Positions 55,292 through 64,000 are shown, counted from the stretch's first letter. The stretch: DNA of 64,000 nt from an uncultured Flavobacteriaceae bacterium (GCA_905181835.1 CAJIZF010000004.1:558001-622000), one strand, 5' to 3'. The notes: generated by a model from the sequence alone, not told the origin. Numbers and translations: made by a program.

Positions 55292-56644
55292 ATGAATATA
55301 CATTTTATTGCTATTGGTGGAGCAGCAATGCATAACTTAGCTTTGGCATTGCATTTGAAGGGAGACACTGTAACAGGTAGTGATGATGTTATTTTTGATC
55401 CTTCAAAAACACGATTAGAAGCTAGGGGAATTTTACCAGAAGCGTTTGGTTGGTATCCAGATAAAATAACTAGCAACCTAGATGCTGTTGTTGTTGGAAT
55501 GCATGCAAAAGCTGATAACAAAGAACTTTTGAAGGCTCAAGACTTAGGGCTAAAAATATATTCTTATCCCGAATTTTTGTATGAGCAATCTAAATTTAAA
55601 ACAAGAGTGGTTATAGGCGGTAGTCACGGAAAGACGACCATTACATCTATGATACTTCATGTATTGCATTATTTTGATAGAGATGTTGACTATATGGTTG
55701 GAGCTCAATTGGAAGGATTTGATGTCATGGTTAAATTGACGGACGAAAATGATTTTATTATCTTGGAAGGTGACGAGTATCTAAGTTCACCTATAGACAG
55801 TCGTCCAAAATTTCACTTGTACAAGCCCAATATTGCTTTATTGAGCGGAATAGCTTGGGACCACATTAATGTTTTTCCTACTTGGGATATTTATGTAGAA
55901 CAATTTAAAATATTTATCGACTCAATTATTAAAGGAGGAAGTATTACTTATAATATTGAAGATGCTGAGGTAAAAAAAGTCGTTGAAAATTCAGAAAATA
56001 CCATTAGAAAATTCCCCTATCAAACTCCGGATTATATAGTAGAAAATGGAATTACTATTTTAGAAACTGACGAGGGCTCTATGCCCATTGAGATATTTGG
56101 GAAACACAATCTAAATAACTTAGCAGGAGCTAAATGGATTTGTCAGCAAATAGGTATTGACGAAAATGATTTTTACGAGGCCATTTCGACATTTCAAGGA
56201 GCAAGTAAGCGTTTGGAGAAAATAGCTGAAACCGACAACGCTATCGCTTATAAAGATTTTGCACACTCTCCTTCAAAAGTGCTAGCAACTACCAATGCAC
56301 TTAAAAATCAATATCCAGACAGAAAGCTTATTGCATGTTTGGAGTTACATACTTATAGTAGTCTAAATCCTGAATTTCTTAATCAATATAAAGGAGCATT
56401 AGCTGCGGCAGATATCTCGGTAGTATTTTATTCGCCTCGTGCTGTTGAAATTAAAAAATTACAAGCGATTAGTCAGCAACAAATTATGGATGCTTTCCAG
56501 AGCGGGGATCTTATAGTTTATACCAATCCTGAGGAATTTAAAGACTTTTTATTTTCTCAAAAATTTAATAATATGTCATTATTGTTGATGAGTAGTGGTA
56601 ATTATGGTGGACTTAATTTTGATGAATTAAAGCAATTATTTTAA
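55292..56644 (+). CDS. mpl: UDP-N-acetylmuramate:tripeptide ligase Mpl
   Basis: 450 residues; Mur ligase that adds the recycled tripeptide L-Ala-D-Glu-mDap to UDP-MurNAc. Conserved N-terminus MNIHFIAIGGAAMHNLALAL, ATP loop GGSHGKTTITSMILH, FIILEGDEYLSS, and substrate region LLSGIAWDHINVFPTWDIYV. The GDEY form distinguishes it from MurC. Fits with AnmK (17.4 kb) in peptidoglycan recycling. Confidence 0.92.
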   Translation: MNIHFIAIGGAAMHNLALALHLKGDTVTGSDDVIFDPSKTRLEARGILPEAFGWYPDKITSNLDAVVVGMHAKADNKELLKAQDLGLKIYSYPEFLYEQSKFKTRVVIGGSHGKTTITSMILHVLHYFDRDVDYMVGAQLEGFDVMVKLTDENDFIILEGDEYLSSPIDSRPKFHLYKPNIALLSGIAWDHINVFPTWDIYVEQFKIFIDSIIKGGSITYNIEDAEVKKVVENSENTIRKFPYQTPDYIVENGITILETDEGSMPIEIFGKHNLNNLAGAKWICQQIGIDENDFYEAISTFQGASKRLEKIAETDNAIAYKDFAHSPSKVLATTNALKNQYPDRKLIACLELHTYSSLNPEFLNQYKGALAAADISVVFYSPRAVEIKKLQAISQQQIMDAFQSGDLIVYTNPEEFKDFLFSQKFNNMSLLLMSSGNYGGLNFDELKQLF

Positions 56645-56797
56645 TTACCAATAGTTAGTCAATTTTTTGTCTGTGTAATAATCAAATCCTCTTTGGAAAA
56701 GTGATTTTTATTGATAATCTCATTTTTAGGAGTTTAGTATGTTTTAAAATAATGCCCTTTTTGAGTTTACCTCCCATAAGCTTGAATTTTCAGAAAT

Positions 56798-57619
56798 TTA
56801 GCCAGTAATATGATAACCCCCGTCCACATGTCTAATTTCTCCAGTGATTCTGAGGTCAGGTCTAAATAAATGAACCACTTCAAAAGCAAGATCTTGGGGT
56901 TTTGCATTTCTCAGAGGGCTCATTTTGTCAGAAATTTGAACATCTTCTTCATTTAATGTCGCATTTCCTGCCTTACTTCCCATATATGGCGAAAATCTTA
57001 CCGCATTCACACGTATATTATTAGATCTGCCCAGCTCATCAGCTAATTCTATCGTAATTCTTTCCAATGCAGCTTTGGCAATACTAATGTTTCGGTAAGG
57101 ATGAAAGGTTACTTTAGCTGCTGCTATATAACTAAGCGAGCATATGGATGCGCCTGTTTGAAGAACATTATACTTAAGTAGGTAATGAGACAATCTAATC
57201 AGTGAATAGGCAGATACATCCATCGTATCACAAAACTCTTCTTTTGTAACTTCTAATAAAGGTTTCACCTCCTTATTTCTGATAGTTTTATCCATCGCTA
57301 TAGCATGTAAAAAACCATTTAATTGTATATTTTTTTTAGAAAGATTCCGTGCAAAAGAATCCATATTCTCTTCTAAGGTAACGTCCAGTATTTCTACCGA
57401 TACATCTCCTAATTCATTAAATACTGATTTCTTAAAATCCTCAAAATTTTTTGTCAGAAATCCTTTAGCTTTTTCAGATAAATTGCTGTGATGTGAACTA
57501 AGTCCTAAGCCCGTGCAAATAACTGAGCCTCCTTGCTTAATAATTTCCTTAGCAACATACATAGCAAGAGATTGTTTATCTGCTATTCCAGTAATTAAAA
57601 AAGTAGTGTTTGTAAGCAT
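56798..57619 (-). CDS. fabI: Enoyl-ACP reductase, FabI type
   Basis: 273 residues; NAD(P)H-dependent last reduction in fatty-acid elongation. N-terminal TGIADKQSLAMYVAKEII (nucleotide-binding of atypical FabI SDRs). Active site: Tyr in SLSYIAAAKVTF and the catalytic Tyr and Lys in PYRNISIAKAALERI (Tyr plus seven to Lys, as in FabI Y156/K163). It is closely coupled to fabH 26 bases upstream. Because a full fatty-acid cluster is absent, this may be a paralogue with a special role. Confidence 0.88.
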   Translation of the reverse strand: MLTNTTFLITGIADKQSLAMYVAKEIIKQGGSVICTGLGLSSHHSNLSEKAKGFLTKNFEDFKKSVFNELGDVSVEILDVTLEENMDSFARNLSKKNIQLNGFLHAIAMDKTIRNKEVKPLLEVTKEEFCDTMDVSAYSLIRLSHYLLKYNVLQTGASICSLSYIAAAKVTFHPYRNISIAKAALERITIELADELGRSNNIRVNAVRFSPYMGSKAGNATLNEEDVQISDKMSPLRNAKPQDLAFEVVHLFRPDLRITGEIRHVDGGYHITG

Positions 57620-57645
57620 AATGTTTTAGTTTAGTTAATAATAGG

Positions 57646-58617
57646 TTACCACTTATACAAGGCAGTTCCCCAAGTCCAGCCAGCTCCTACAGCTGCAAAT
57701 AATAGTAAATCTCCCTTTTCTAGCTCATTGTTTCTTAGAGTCTCATCCAGTATTATTGGGATGGTGCCACCGGATGTATTAGCGTATCGGTCCATATTAG
57801 TTTTAACTTTTTCAAAAGGCATGTTAACTCGTCTTGCAACTTCTTGAAGTATTTTTATACTTGGTTGATGTGGTAATAAAAACTTAATCTCATCAATATG
57901 TCTTTTATTTTTCGAAAGTATTTCAGAAATACATTTAGGAACCACCTTAATAGCTGTTTTATAAACTTCAGGACCATTCATTTGAAAGTAATGATGACCA
58001 TTATCAATAGTTTCTTTTGAAGCAGGTTGTTCTGACCCTCCAGCAGGAACGGTAAAATGCTCTTTCCCTGTTCCGTCTGTATGTAATATAAAATCGATAA
58101 ACCCTTTGTCTTCAGTAGTGCTAGAAAGTACAATTGCTCCGGCACCATCTCCAAAAAAAACAGCATCTCTTCGCGACCAATCTGTTATTGTTGAAAAAGT
58201 GTCTGCTCCAATAATCAGAACATTTTTATACATTCCAGATTTAATGTATTGTACTCCTGTAGAAGTTGCAAATAACGCTCCAGAGCAAACTGCAGAGATA
58301 TCAAAAGCCACTGCATTTTTTGCTTTCAGTTTTTCTTGAACAAAACAAGCGCAAGAAGGGGCAAGTCGGTCTGCAGTTGCAGTCGCTAAGATAATTAAAT
58401 CAATTTCATCTGGGTCTAGCTTCGCATTTTGAATTGCTGACAGACCTGCTTGATAAGCTAAATCACTTGTGGTTTCTCCAGTTGAAATTCGACGTTCTTT
58501 GATACCTAAATTTTCATAGATCCATTGATCTGAAGATCCTACACATTCAAAAAAATCATTTTTAACAATATTTTTAGGTGCATAAGAACCTGTTCCTCGT
58601 ATATAAGCATTTACCAT
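57646..58617 (-). CDS. fabH: 3-oxoacyl-ACP synthase III
   Basis: 323 residues, normal FabH size; condenses acyl-CoA with malonyl-ACP. Catalytic Cys is C111 (FDISAVCSGALFATSTG), His in LLPHQPSIKILQE, Asn in RYANTSGGTIPIILDE. The common HQAN motif reads HQPS here. First gene of a two-gene run with fabI. Different from the longer KAS III at 44-45 kb (the two share only the core motifs by eye). Confidence 0.92.
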   Translation of the reverse strand: MVNAYIRGTGSYAPKNIVKNDFFECVGSSDQWIYENLGIKERRISTGETTSDLAYQAGLSAIQNAKLDPDEIDLIILATATADRLAPSCACFVQEKLKAKNAVAFDISAVCSGALFATSTGVQYIKSGMYKNVLIIGADTFSTITDWSRRDAVFFGDGAGAIVLSSTTEDKGFIDFILHTDGTGKEHFTVPAGGSEQPASKETIDNGHHYFQMNGPEVYKTAIKVVPKCISEILSKNKRHIDEIKFLLPHQPSIKILQEVARRVNMPFEKVKTNMDRYANTSGGTIPIILDETLRNNELEKGDLLLFAAVGAGWTWGTALYKW

Positions 58618-59040
58618 AGTACAAAATTAGCATATAAAAGTGTACTTTTTTTTTAGGTTGATCACTATTAAAATTAAATAATTGATGATTATTACGATAA
58701 TTAAAAAAATAAATTATGTAAAGAACAGATTTGATAAATTTTACTAAAAGATACCTGCTAAAAATGCTTTATTCGTAACTTAAATGGATCCTTTTCGGTG
58801 TTTTTTTCAATTTTATGAGCTAATTTTCTTAGTTTTTTAGCTAATTATGACTTTTATTCCTTCTTTAAAAGATATTTTGTTTTGATAAAATTTTTTCTCA
58901 ATCTCAAAAGATCAGGCAAATTTGCTAGCTACGTAATTACAAATGGAATATTGATTTATATTTTTATTGCTTATTCAATAAATAAGGCAAAAAAATAAGT
59001 CAATACTTCATAGTCATGGCTCTTAAAAACTCAAGAAATT

Positions 59041-59082
59041 AAATAGTAAGTTACTAATCATGGAGCTATGTAACTACTATTT
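59041..59082. repeat. Imperfect inverted repeat (hairpin)
   Basis: AAATAGTAAGTTAC (59041-59054) and GTAACTACTATTT (59070-59082) pair over 13 bases with one bulged A; loop of 15 bases. Low GC and no T-run make it a poor terminator; it could be a mobile-element relic end or an operator. Confidence 0.4.
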
Positions 59083-59184
59083 GATAGGTTGAGTATTTTC
59101 GCTACTGTTGGAAGCTATAAGCCAATCCTCTTTTTGTTTAGAAACTGGAGAACTTTTTTGGATACCTACATACATATCACTCAT
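59077..59184 (-). CDS. Possible 35-codon small open reading frame
   Basis: Minus-strand ATG at 59184 opens MSDMYVGIQKSSPVSKQKED and continues to a TAG at 59077. Composition is hydrophilic and protein-like. No family is recognised and there is no clear ribosome-binding or promoter signal; chance is a real possibility. Confidence 0.15.
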   Translation of the reverse strand: MSDMYVGIQKSSPVSKQKEDWLIASNSSENTQPIK

Positions 59185-59307
59185 TAATATGTTCACCAGA
59201 TAAAGTGAATTTTGTGAGTTTTTTTAAAAAAATAGTTTAAGTGTATATAAATATTTTAAAGAACCTCCTTATCTTTAAACACTCCTCAATTATAAAAAAC
59301 GAATATT

Positions 59308-60006
59308 TTGAAAAAAAACCATTCATTTTTTTCAATAAATTCTTGGAATGTAGAGGATCGACCAAGAGAAAAATTATTGATAAAAGGTATAAGTTCGCTG
59401 AGTAAGACAGAATTAGTTGCCATTTTAATTGGTTCTGGTAATAAAGATGAAAGTGCTGTAGATTTAAGTAAGCGAATACTGGCATCTGTCGATTTTAGTT
59501 TGCATGAATTAGGGAAACTTACCGTAAATAAATTAATCGAATTTAAAGGCATTGGTGAAGCAAAAGCGATTACTATTGTAGCTGCACTCGAATTGAGTAG
59601 AAGAAGAAGAAGTGAAAAAGCTTTGGTTAAAAAAACAATTCATTCAAGTCGTTCTGTTTTTGAATTAATGCAACCAATCATTGGCGAGTTATTTCATGAA
59701 GAATTTTGGGTCATTTACCTAAATAGTTCTAATAAAGTTTTAAAAAAATCTTTTTTAAGTAAAGGAGGCATTACGAGTACCTCCGTAGACCTTCGATTAA
59801 TTTTGAAGTCTGCCTTACAGTTAGGCGCAGTTGGTTTAGTATTAACTCACAACCATCCTTCCGGAACATTAAAACCCAGCGATGCAGACAGAAATATTAC
59901 AAAAAAAATAAAAAGAGCTGCTGAAATTCTAGATTTAAAAGTAGTAGATCATTTAATAATAACCGAAAATTCGTACTTTAGCTTTGCTGATAAAAGCCTA
60001 CTATAG
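59308..60006 (+). CDS. radC: DNA repair protein RadC (JAMM/MPN domain)
   Basis: 232 residues. N-terminal helix-hairpin-helix region (LIEFKGIGEAKAITIVAALELS) and C-terminal JAMM metal motif LTHNHPSGTLKPSDADRNIT (HxHP...SxxD). Start is TTG at 59308, as no ATG lies nearby and the family N-terminus (WNVEDRPREKLLIKG) begins 12 residues later. Role in repair is doubtful; commonly annotated this way. Starts a five-gene run to the window end. Confidence 0.94.
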   Translation: MKKNHSFFSINSWNVEDRPREKLLIKGISSLSKTELVAILIGSGNKDESAVDLSKRILASVDFSLHELGKLTVNKLIEFKGIGEAKAITIVAALELSRRRRSEKALVKKTIHSSRSVFELMQPIIGELFHEEFWVIYLNSSNKVLKKSFLSKGGITSTSVDLRLILKSALQLGAVGLVLTHNHPSGTLKPSDADRNITKKIKRAAEILDLKVVDHLIITENSYFSFADKSLL

Positions 60007-60013
60007 GATCCTT

Positions 60014-61312
60014 ATGCTATTAATATATACATCAAAACCTACCCAGCGAATTACCTATATTTTTAACCATATTTGTAAACGAATTCTAGGTTTAAAAATT
60101 AATTTTACTTCAAGTATAGAGGAATTTATAGCTTATTCTGGACCCAAAATATCGTATGGAAAAAAAGAACTAGGGAATGAATTATTTTTTCAAAGTGCGG
60201 AGTTATTATTTCAAGAAGGATTTGATAGTATTGATGTTGTAGTTAAAGACTGGGAGGAAACAAAATGTTTTTTTACAGTGGGAAAAAATAGTTCACTTCC
60301 TTTTGATATATTTTCTGCCAGTTTTTACCTTTTATCTAGATATGAAGAATATTTACCACATGTAAAAGATCACAAGGGGCGTTTTTTAGCCTCGGAGAGT
60401 ATTGCTTTCAAATTTGGATTTTTAGAATCACCAATCGTAGATATTTGGGCATATAAATTTAAAGAATTATTATTAAAATATTTTCCTGAACTTATATTTA
60501 AAGATAAAAACCCAAATATTCATACACTCGTAAATGCAAGTTATCCTTTATTATATAAAAGTAAAGGATTGTTGAGGACCAGTATAGCGTATCTTGATGA
60601 TCTAATAAACTTTAACTTAAAAAATATATTTAATAGAACGACAGTACTATTTGGTTTTAGAAAAGATCCATACAATACTTTTAATTGGATTATAAACACC
60701 GTCAAAAAAAGTAAGAATAAACTAACGGTCTTTTTTTTATTAGGAGATTCTAAAAATTATCAAGAAAGTTTAAATTCACAAAAGTCAGCGTTAAAATTAC
60801 TGATTAAAAATATTGCTGATTACAAAGAAATTGGTTTACTCTTTTCGTTTGATGCATTACAAAGTTTATTCGTTCAAAATGAAGAAAAGGAAAAAATAGA
60901 AGCTATCATCAATAGAAGGTTAGTGAGTTCTATAAATGATCAATATTTAGTGAGTTTGCCCCATAATTATCGGAATCTAATAGAATTAGAAGTAAAAAAA
61001 GATTTCACCATGGTTTATGAAACGACAATTGGTTTTCGAGCAAGTACTTGTACTCCTTTCCTATTTTATGATTTAGATTACGAAATTGTGTCTCCACTAT
61101 TAATTCATCCAATCGCAATGACGACCAAAGCCTTTGAAAATGTTTCTACTTCTAAAAAAAGAGATTTTGTTGAAAAAATTAAAAATTCGGTATTAGACGT
61201 AAATGGTACTTTTTCGATGATCTTTTATAATTATAATTTTATTAATTCTAAACGAAATATGGTTTGGAAGAAGTTGTTTTCGGATCTCAATAAACTCCAA
61301 TTAAATGAATAA
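60014..61312 (+). CDS. Polysaccharide deacetylase-like protein (DUF7033 type), catalytic residues apparently lost
   Basis: About 432 residues from ATG 60014 (MLLIYTSKPTQRITYIFNH); an in-frame ATG at 59984 overlaps radC and is less likely. N-terminal region matches the DUF7033 part of Bacteroidota deacetylase-like proteins (FDIFSASFYLLSRYEEYLPH). The NodB-like C-terminal half keeps GFRASTCTPFLFYDL and FGFRKDPYNTFNWI. From family memory the metal site is a DIDNAY-type and an HPSY-type motif, but here they read NASYPLLYK and LLFSFDALQS, so the metal-binding Asp and His are absent. Probably a non-catalytic relative. Seven bases after radC. Confidence 0.72.
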   Translation: MLLIYTSKPTQRITYIFNHICKRILGLKINFTSSIEEFIAYSGPKISYGKKELGNELFFQSAELLFQEGFDSIDVVVKDWEETKCFFTVGKNSSLPFDIFSASFYLLSRYEEYLPHVKDHKGRFLASESIAFKFGFLESPIVDIWAYKFKELLLKYFPELIFKDKNPNIHTLVNASYPLLYKSKGLLRTSIAYLDDLINFNLKNIFNRTTVLFGFRKDPYNTFNWIINTVKKSKNKLTVFFLLGDSKNYQESLNSQKSALKLLIKNIADYKEIGLLFSFDALQSLFVQNEEKEKIEAIINRRLVSSINDQYLVSLPHNYRNLIELEVKKDFTMVYETTIGFRASTCTPFLFYDLDYEIVSPLLIHPIAMTTKAFENVSTSKKRDFVEKIKNSVLDVNGTFSMIFYNYNFINSKRNMVWKKLFSDLNKLQLNE

Positions 61313-61997
61313 AAAAATAATAGTTAAAGATATATTTTTTGATTTAGATCACACTTTGTGGGACTTTGATAAAAACTCAATGCTTGCCTTTAAAAGAGTT
61401 TTTAAAAAATTTAAAATAACTATTGAATTTGATGCTTTTTTAAAAATCTATGAACCAATAAATATAGAATATTGGAAGAAATATCGGGAGGATAAAGTAA
61501 GTAAGGAGAATCTTAGAAGAGGAAGACTTATAGATTCATTTAATTTTTTTGATTTAATTTATTCGACTGAAAAAATTGATGAAATTGCAGATGCCTATAT
61601 TCAAGAACTCCCTTTTGATAATCATCTTTTTGAAGGCGCCGTAGAAATTTTAGATTATTTAATTTTAAAATATAAGCTTCATATTATAACTAATGGGTTT
61701 GAGGAGGTTCAACATAAAAAATTAAAGAATAGTGGAATTGACCATTATTTTTCAACGGTTACTACCTCAGAAGAAGTGGGTTTAAAAAAACCAAATCCAA
61801 AAGTATTTTTGACTGCACTAAATAAGGCTAATTCCTTTCCTACTCAAAGCGTCATGATTGGAGATTCACTCGAAGCAGACATTCTAGGTGCAAATAATAT
61901 TGGAATGCAAACCATTTTTTACAATTACAGGAATGAAAGTATTTCAAAAAAAATCAAATCAATAGATTCACTTCTAGAAATAAAGAACTATTTGTAA
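61305..61997 (+). CDS. yjjG: YjjG-type HAD noncanonical pyrimidine nucleotidase
   Basis: 230 residues; HAD phosphatase. Motif I FFDLDHTLWDFDKNS, motif II IITNGFEEVQHKKL, motif III KKPNPKVFLTALNKA, motif IV MIGDSLEADILGANNIG. YjjG acts on dUMP, dTMP and noncanonical nucleotides, a house-cleaning role. Overlaps the preceding gene by eight bases, so translationally coupled. Confidence 0.9.
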   Translation: MNKKIIVKDIFFDLDHTLWDFDKNSMLAFKRVFKKFKITIEFDAFLKIYEPINIEYWKKYREDKVSKENLRRGRLIDSFNFFDLIYSTEKIDEIADAYIQELPFDNHLFEGAVEILDYLILKYKLHIITNGFEEVQHKKLKNSGIDHYFSTVTTSEEVGLKKPNPKVFLTALNKANSFPTQSVMIGDSLEADILGANNIGMQTIFYNYRNESISKKIKSIDSLLEIKNYL

Positions 61998-62041
61998 TAA
62001 TAGGGTTTTTATTAACGTTATAAAAAATAAAACCCCAGCTT

Positions 62042-62587
62042 ATGAAAAAGAATTTATACTTACTATTCTTATTCACCTTTATTGCATTTCTTTTTAGTGC
62101 TTGTGTAAAAGATACCGACTTTAACCAAACAGATGATATAGCATTAACAACAGTTTTAGAACTTGATTTTATTTTTTTTAATATTAATTCACAAAACTTT
62201 ACAGACCTAGGTATCAACAATACAATCGTATCGGATACTACTGATTTAGATTTTTTAGACAGTGAAATAGTTTCTGAAAATATTATTCGAGCAGATTTCT
62301 ATTTTAGAAACACCAATAGTTTTCCGGTCTCTTTTTTAGCTCAATACCAATTTTTAAATGACAATAACGAAATTAAATACGAAGTAATTGTGCCTGTTCA
62401 GGCTGGCAATAACATTGATCCCGTTATCACTGAATTTACTGAGATTATCGAAAATAACGCTCTTGTCAACTTTACCATGGCTACTAAAGTGGTGGTAAAC
62501 ACCATTGCAACTTCATCCCTAAATAATATTAATGGAAATCTAGATTTGCAATCAAAAGCTACGTACTATCTAAGAATAGAAGAATGA
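62042..62587 (+). CDS. Hypothetical lipoprotein
   Basis: 181 residues. Lipobox cysteine at 21 (FLFSACVKDTDFNQTDD). Middle and end are beta-rich (VLELDFIFFNINSQNF, EVIVPVQAGNNIDPVITEF), as in flavobacterial lipoproteins found next to DUF5723 barrel genes. Stop overlaps the DUF5723 start by four bases, so coupled. Function unknown; may help assemble or cap the barrel. Confidence 0.75.
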   Translation: MKKNLYLLFLFTFIAFLFSACVKDTDFNQTDDIALTTVLELDFIFFNINSQNFTDLGINNTIVSDTTDLDFLDSEIVSENIIRADFYFRNTNSFPVSFLAQYQFLNDNNEIKYEVIVPVQAGNNIDPVITEFTEIIENNALVNFTMATKVVVNTIATSSLNNINGNLDLQSKATYYLRIEE

Positions 62588-63999
62588 AATACCTTCTCTA
62601 TTGTATTTTTTTCTCCTGGGGATTCTCACTTTTTTCACAAAATAAGGAGGTTCTTTATGGATTAGATGAAACACCTCAGGCTTTATTGCTAAATCCAGGG
62701 GCTAGAATTTCTAATTCGTTTCATATAGGAATACCATTAATATCTCATTTGCATTTTAACGGAGGATCTTCAGGTGTTTCTGCTTATGATATATTTCAAA
62801 AATCCAGTGTCGATATCAATACTCGAATTATAAATACGATATCCGAATTGGACGACCGCGACTTTTTTACAACGACACAACAGTTAGAGATTTTAAATTT
62901 TGGTTGGAAAAATAAAAAAGAATTTTATTTTTCAGGGGGATTATATCAAGAATTTGATTTTGTGTTTTACTTTCCAAAAGATCTTGCTGTATTGGCTTGG
63001 GAAGGCAATGCAAATTATATTGGCAAAAAATTTGATCTAGGTGAAATAAATACCAGGGGAGACCTTTTAATGGTTTATCATTTAGGCGCTACAAAAAGAT
63101 GGAATAAAAAATTAACCATAGGTGCTAGAGCAAAAATTTATTCAAGTCTACTTAGTTTTAGTAGTACCGATAATTCAGGAACTTTTGAAACAAGAATTAG
63201 TGAATCTGGAAATAACATCTATGAGCACTTAATTAGTAATATTAATTTAAGTCTAAATACTTCAGGAATAGCTTCATTAAACGATTTAGAAGGTGGCTCA
63301 GCAACTAATAAAATTTTAAGCAGGGCTTTTTTTAGTGGAAATATAGGTGTAGGAGTCGATTTAGGAGCTACCTATGAAATTAATGAAAAATGGACTGCAA
63401 GCGCAAGTTTTATTGATTTAGGAGCTATTTTTCATACTAAAGATGTCGAGAGTTATGCTATTAATGGAGAGTATACATTGGACGGGATTGAGTTATTGTT
63501 TCCACCTATCGGTAGTGGAAATTCTGCGCCTCCTTATTACGATGATTTAATTGACGAAATTGAAGAATCATTTTCCTTGGATAGTATTTATAATTCGTAC
63601 TCTCAGATGAGACCTTTAAAGGCGTATGCCTCATTGAAATATAATTTTGGAAGACCTGTTGGTGGGGATGAAGGGTGTGATTGTTTGAATACGGGAGAAA
63701 ATCAAAAATACAACCAATCGGTTGGCGTACAATTTTTCAATATGTTTAGACCCAAAGGGCCCCAATTTGCAGCTACATTATTTTATTACCGAAAAATATC
63801 AGATTATTTAACATTTAAAACGACCTATACAGCAGATTCCTATTCTTATAATAATATTGGTTTAGGATTGGTGGCAAATATTAAAATACTAAATTTTTAT
63901 ATTGTTGCCAATAACCTTCAATGGTACAGTAACTTTGCCAAAGCAAAAAGTGTATCTTTACAAATGGGTTTAAACATAATCATTGATGAAAATAAATAG
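62584..63999 (+). CDS. DUF5723 family outer-membrane beta-barrel protein
   Basis: 471 residues, complete. Signal peptide MKYLLYCIFFSWGFSLFSQ. The N-terminal conserved NPGARISNSFHIGIPLISH and following aromatic beta strands (LHFNGGSSGVSAYDIFQKSS, SGGLYQEFDFVFYFPKDL, LGATKRWNKKLTIGARAKIY) are typical of the family, a FadL/PorV-like barrel. Role unknown. Stop is one base from the window end. Confidence 0.82.
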   Translation: MKYLLYCIFFSWGFSLFSQNKEVLYGLDETPQALLLNPGARISNSFHIGIPLISHLHFNGGSSGVSAYDIFQKSSVDINTRIINTISELDDRDFFTTTQQLEILNFGWKNKKEFYFSGGLYQEFDFVFYFPKDLAVLAWEGNANYIGKKFDLGEINTRGDLLMVYHLGATKRWNKKLTIGARAKIYSSLLSFSSTDNSGTFETRISESGNNIYEHLISNINLSLNTSGIASLNDLEGGSATNKILSRAFFSGNIGVGVDLGATYEINEKWTASASFIDLGAIFHTKDVESYAINGEYTLDGIELLFPPIGSGNSAPPYYDDLIDEIEESFSLDSIYNSYSQMRPLKAYASLKYNFGRPVGGDEGCDCLNTGENQKYNQSVGVQFFNMFRPKGPQFAATLFYYRKISDYLTFKTTYTADSYSYNNIGLGLVANIKILNFYIVANNLQWYSNFAKAKSVSLQMGLNIIIDENK

Positions 64000-64000
64000 C

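Larger units (their letters stand above)
58618..59307. other. Gene-poor intergenic region (about 690 bases)
   Basis: AT-rich spacer between fabH (minus) and radC (plus). I see no conserved gene, no tRNA, and no terminator-like GC stem. It contains an imperfect inverted repeat at 59041-59082, a 35-codon open frame at 59077-59184 on the minus strand, and a short peptide-like end (VTNKAFLAGIF stop on the minus strand near 58760) that may be relic coding sequence. It may hold the divergent promoters of fabH and radC. Confidence 0.6.

Noticed and set aside
59286-59552. Minus-strand frame opposite the radC start
   Set aside because: Antisense to conserved RadC sequence; no independent support.
1-64000. 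CRISPR arrays, prophage, integrase or restriction-modification systems
   Set aside because: No regularly spaced repeats, no phage structural or integrase genes, and no methylase-endonuclease pairs were seen.

Overview
The window comes from a low-GC member of the Bacteroidota, most likely a marine-type Flavobacteriaceae. The evidence is the gldJ / porU / porV gliding and type IX secretion (T9SS) genes, C-terminal T9SS sorting domains, SusC-free flavobacterial gene orders (gldJ-porU-porV-cdd-pdhA-pdhC; hpt-adk-obgE), short lipoproteins, and repeated -7 promoter elements of the Bacteroidetes form TAnnTTTG. No rRNA, CRISPR array, prophage or complete insertion sequence is visible. One tRNA (Val, anticodon TAC) is present.

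Layout. 1-2.7 kb (minus): a photoprotection-like operon of a CIA30-family protein, an SDR/DUF2867 protein and a DNA photolyase cut by the window edge. 2.9-6.8 kb (minus): a membrane AraC-TPR regulator and lysS. 7-9.8 kb: a lipoprotein and a secreted T9SS metalloprotease. 10-16 kb: a tiny Pmp3-type membrane protein, lipB, a large propeller lipoprotein, rnhB and a putative porin. 16-21.6 kb: acyl-CoA dehydrogenase, anmK, nhaB, an orphan T9SS sorting-domain remnant and folC. 21.7-25.2 kb: tRNA-Val, an ASCH protein, a small CGCC-tailed protein, an OsmC protein, an NTF2-like lipoprotein and murF. 25.2-36.7 kb: gldJ diverging from porU-porV-cdd, then pdhA-pdhC, an SDR and a SprT-like protein. 36.8-40 kb: a DUF389 membrane protein and an FG-GAP/ASPIC secreted protein. 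40-45.2 kb (minus): a six-gene run KAS III, methyltransferase, GT2 glycosyltransferase, alkaline phosphatase, MlaE, MlaF. 45.3-53 kb: gcvP, a UbiA-like membrane protein, an M3 peptidase, purE and purK. 53-58.6 kb: an hpt-adk fusion, obgE, mpl and a fabH-fabI pair. 58.6-59.3 kb is a gene-poor gap. 59.3-64 kb: radC, a deacetylase-like protein, yjjG, a lipoprotein and a DUF5723 barrel.

How they fit together. Most genes are housekeeping: envelope and peptidoglycan (murF, mpl, anmK, fabH/fabI, Mla), protein secretion and gliding (gldJ, porU, porV), central carbon and C1 metabolism (pdhA, pdhC, gcvP, folC, lipB; lipB supplies lipoate to the PDH and glycine cleavage complexes), and purine metabolism (purE, purK, hpt-adk).

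Main caution. Five conserved genes (SDR/DUF2867, T9SS metalloprotease, folC, murF, gldJ) are each broken by exactly one inserted or deleted base, and each restores a full-length reading frame when that base is corrected. All five lie in the first 26 kb and none in the remaining 38 kb. Because folC, murF and gldJ are normally essential or needed for gliding, sequencing or assembly indels are a better explanation than gene decay. I did not find a clearly new defence or mobile system. The best candidates for unexplored biology are the KAS III-to-MlaF lipid gene run, the pseudo-enzyme-like deacetylase, the isolated fabH-fabI pair and the hpt-adk fusion.
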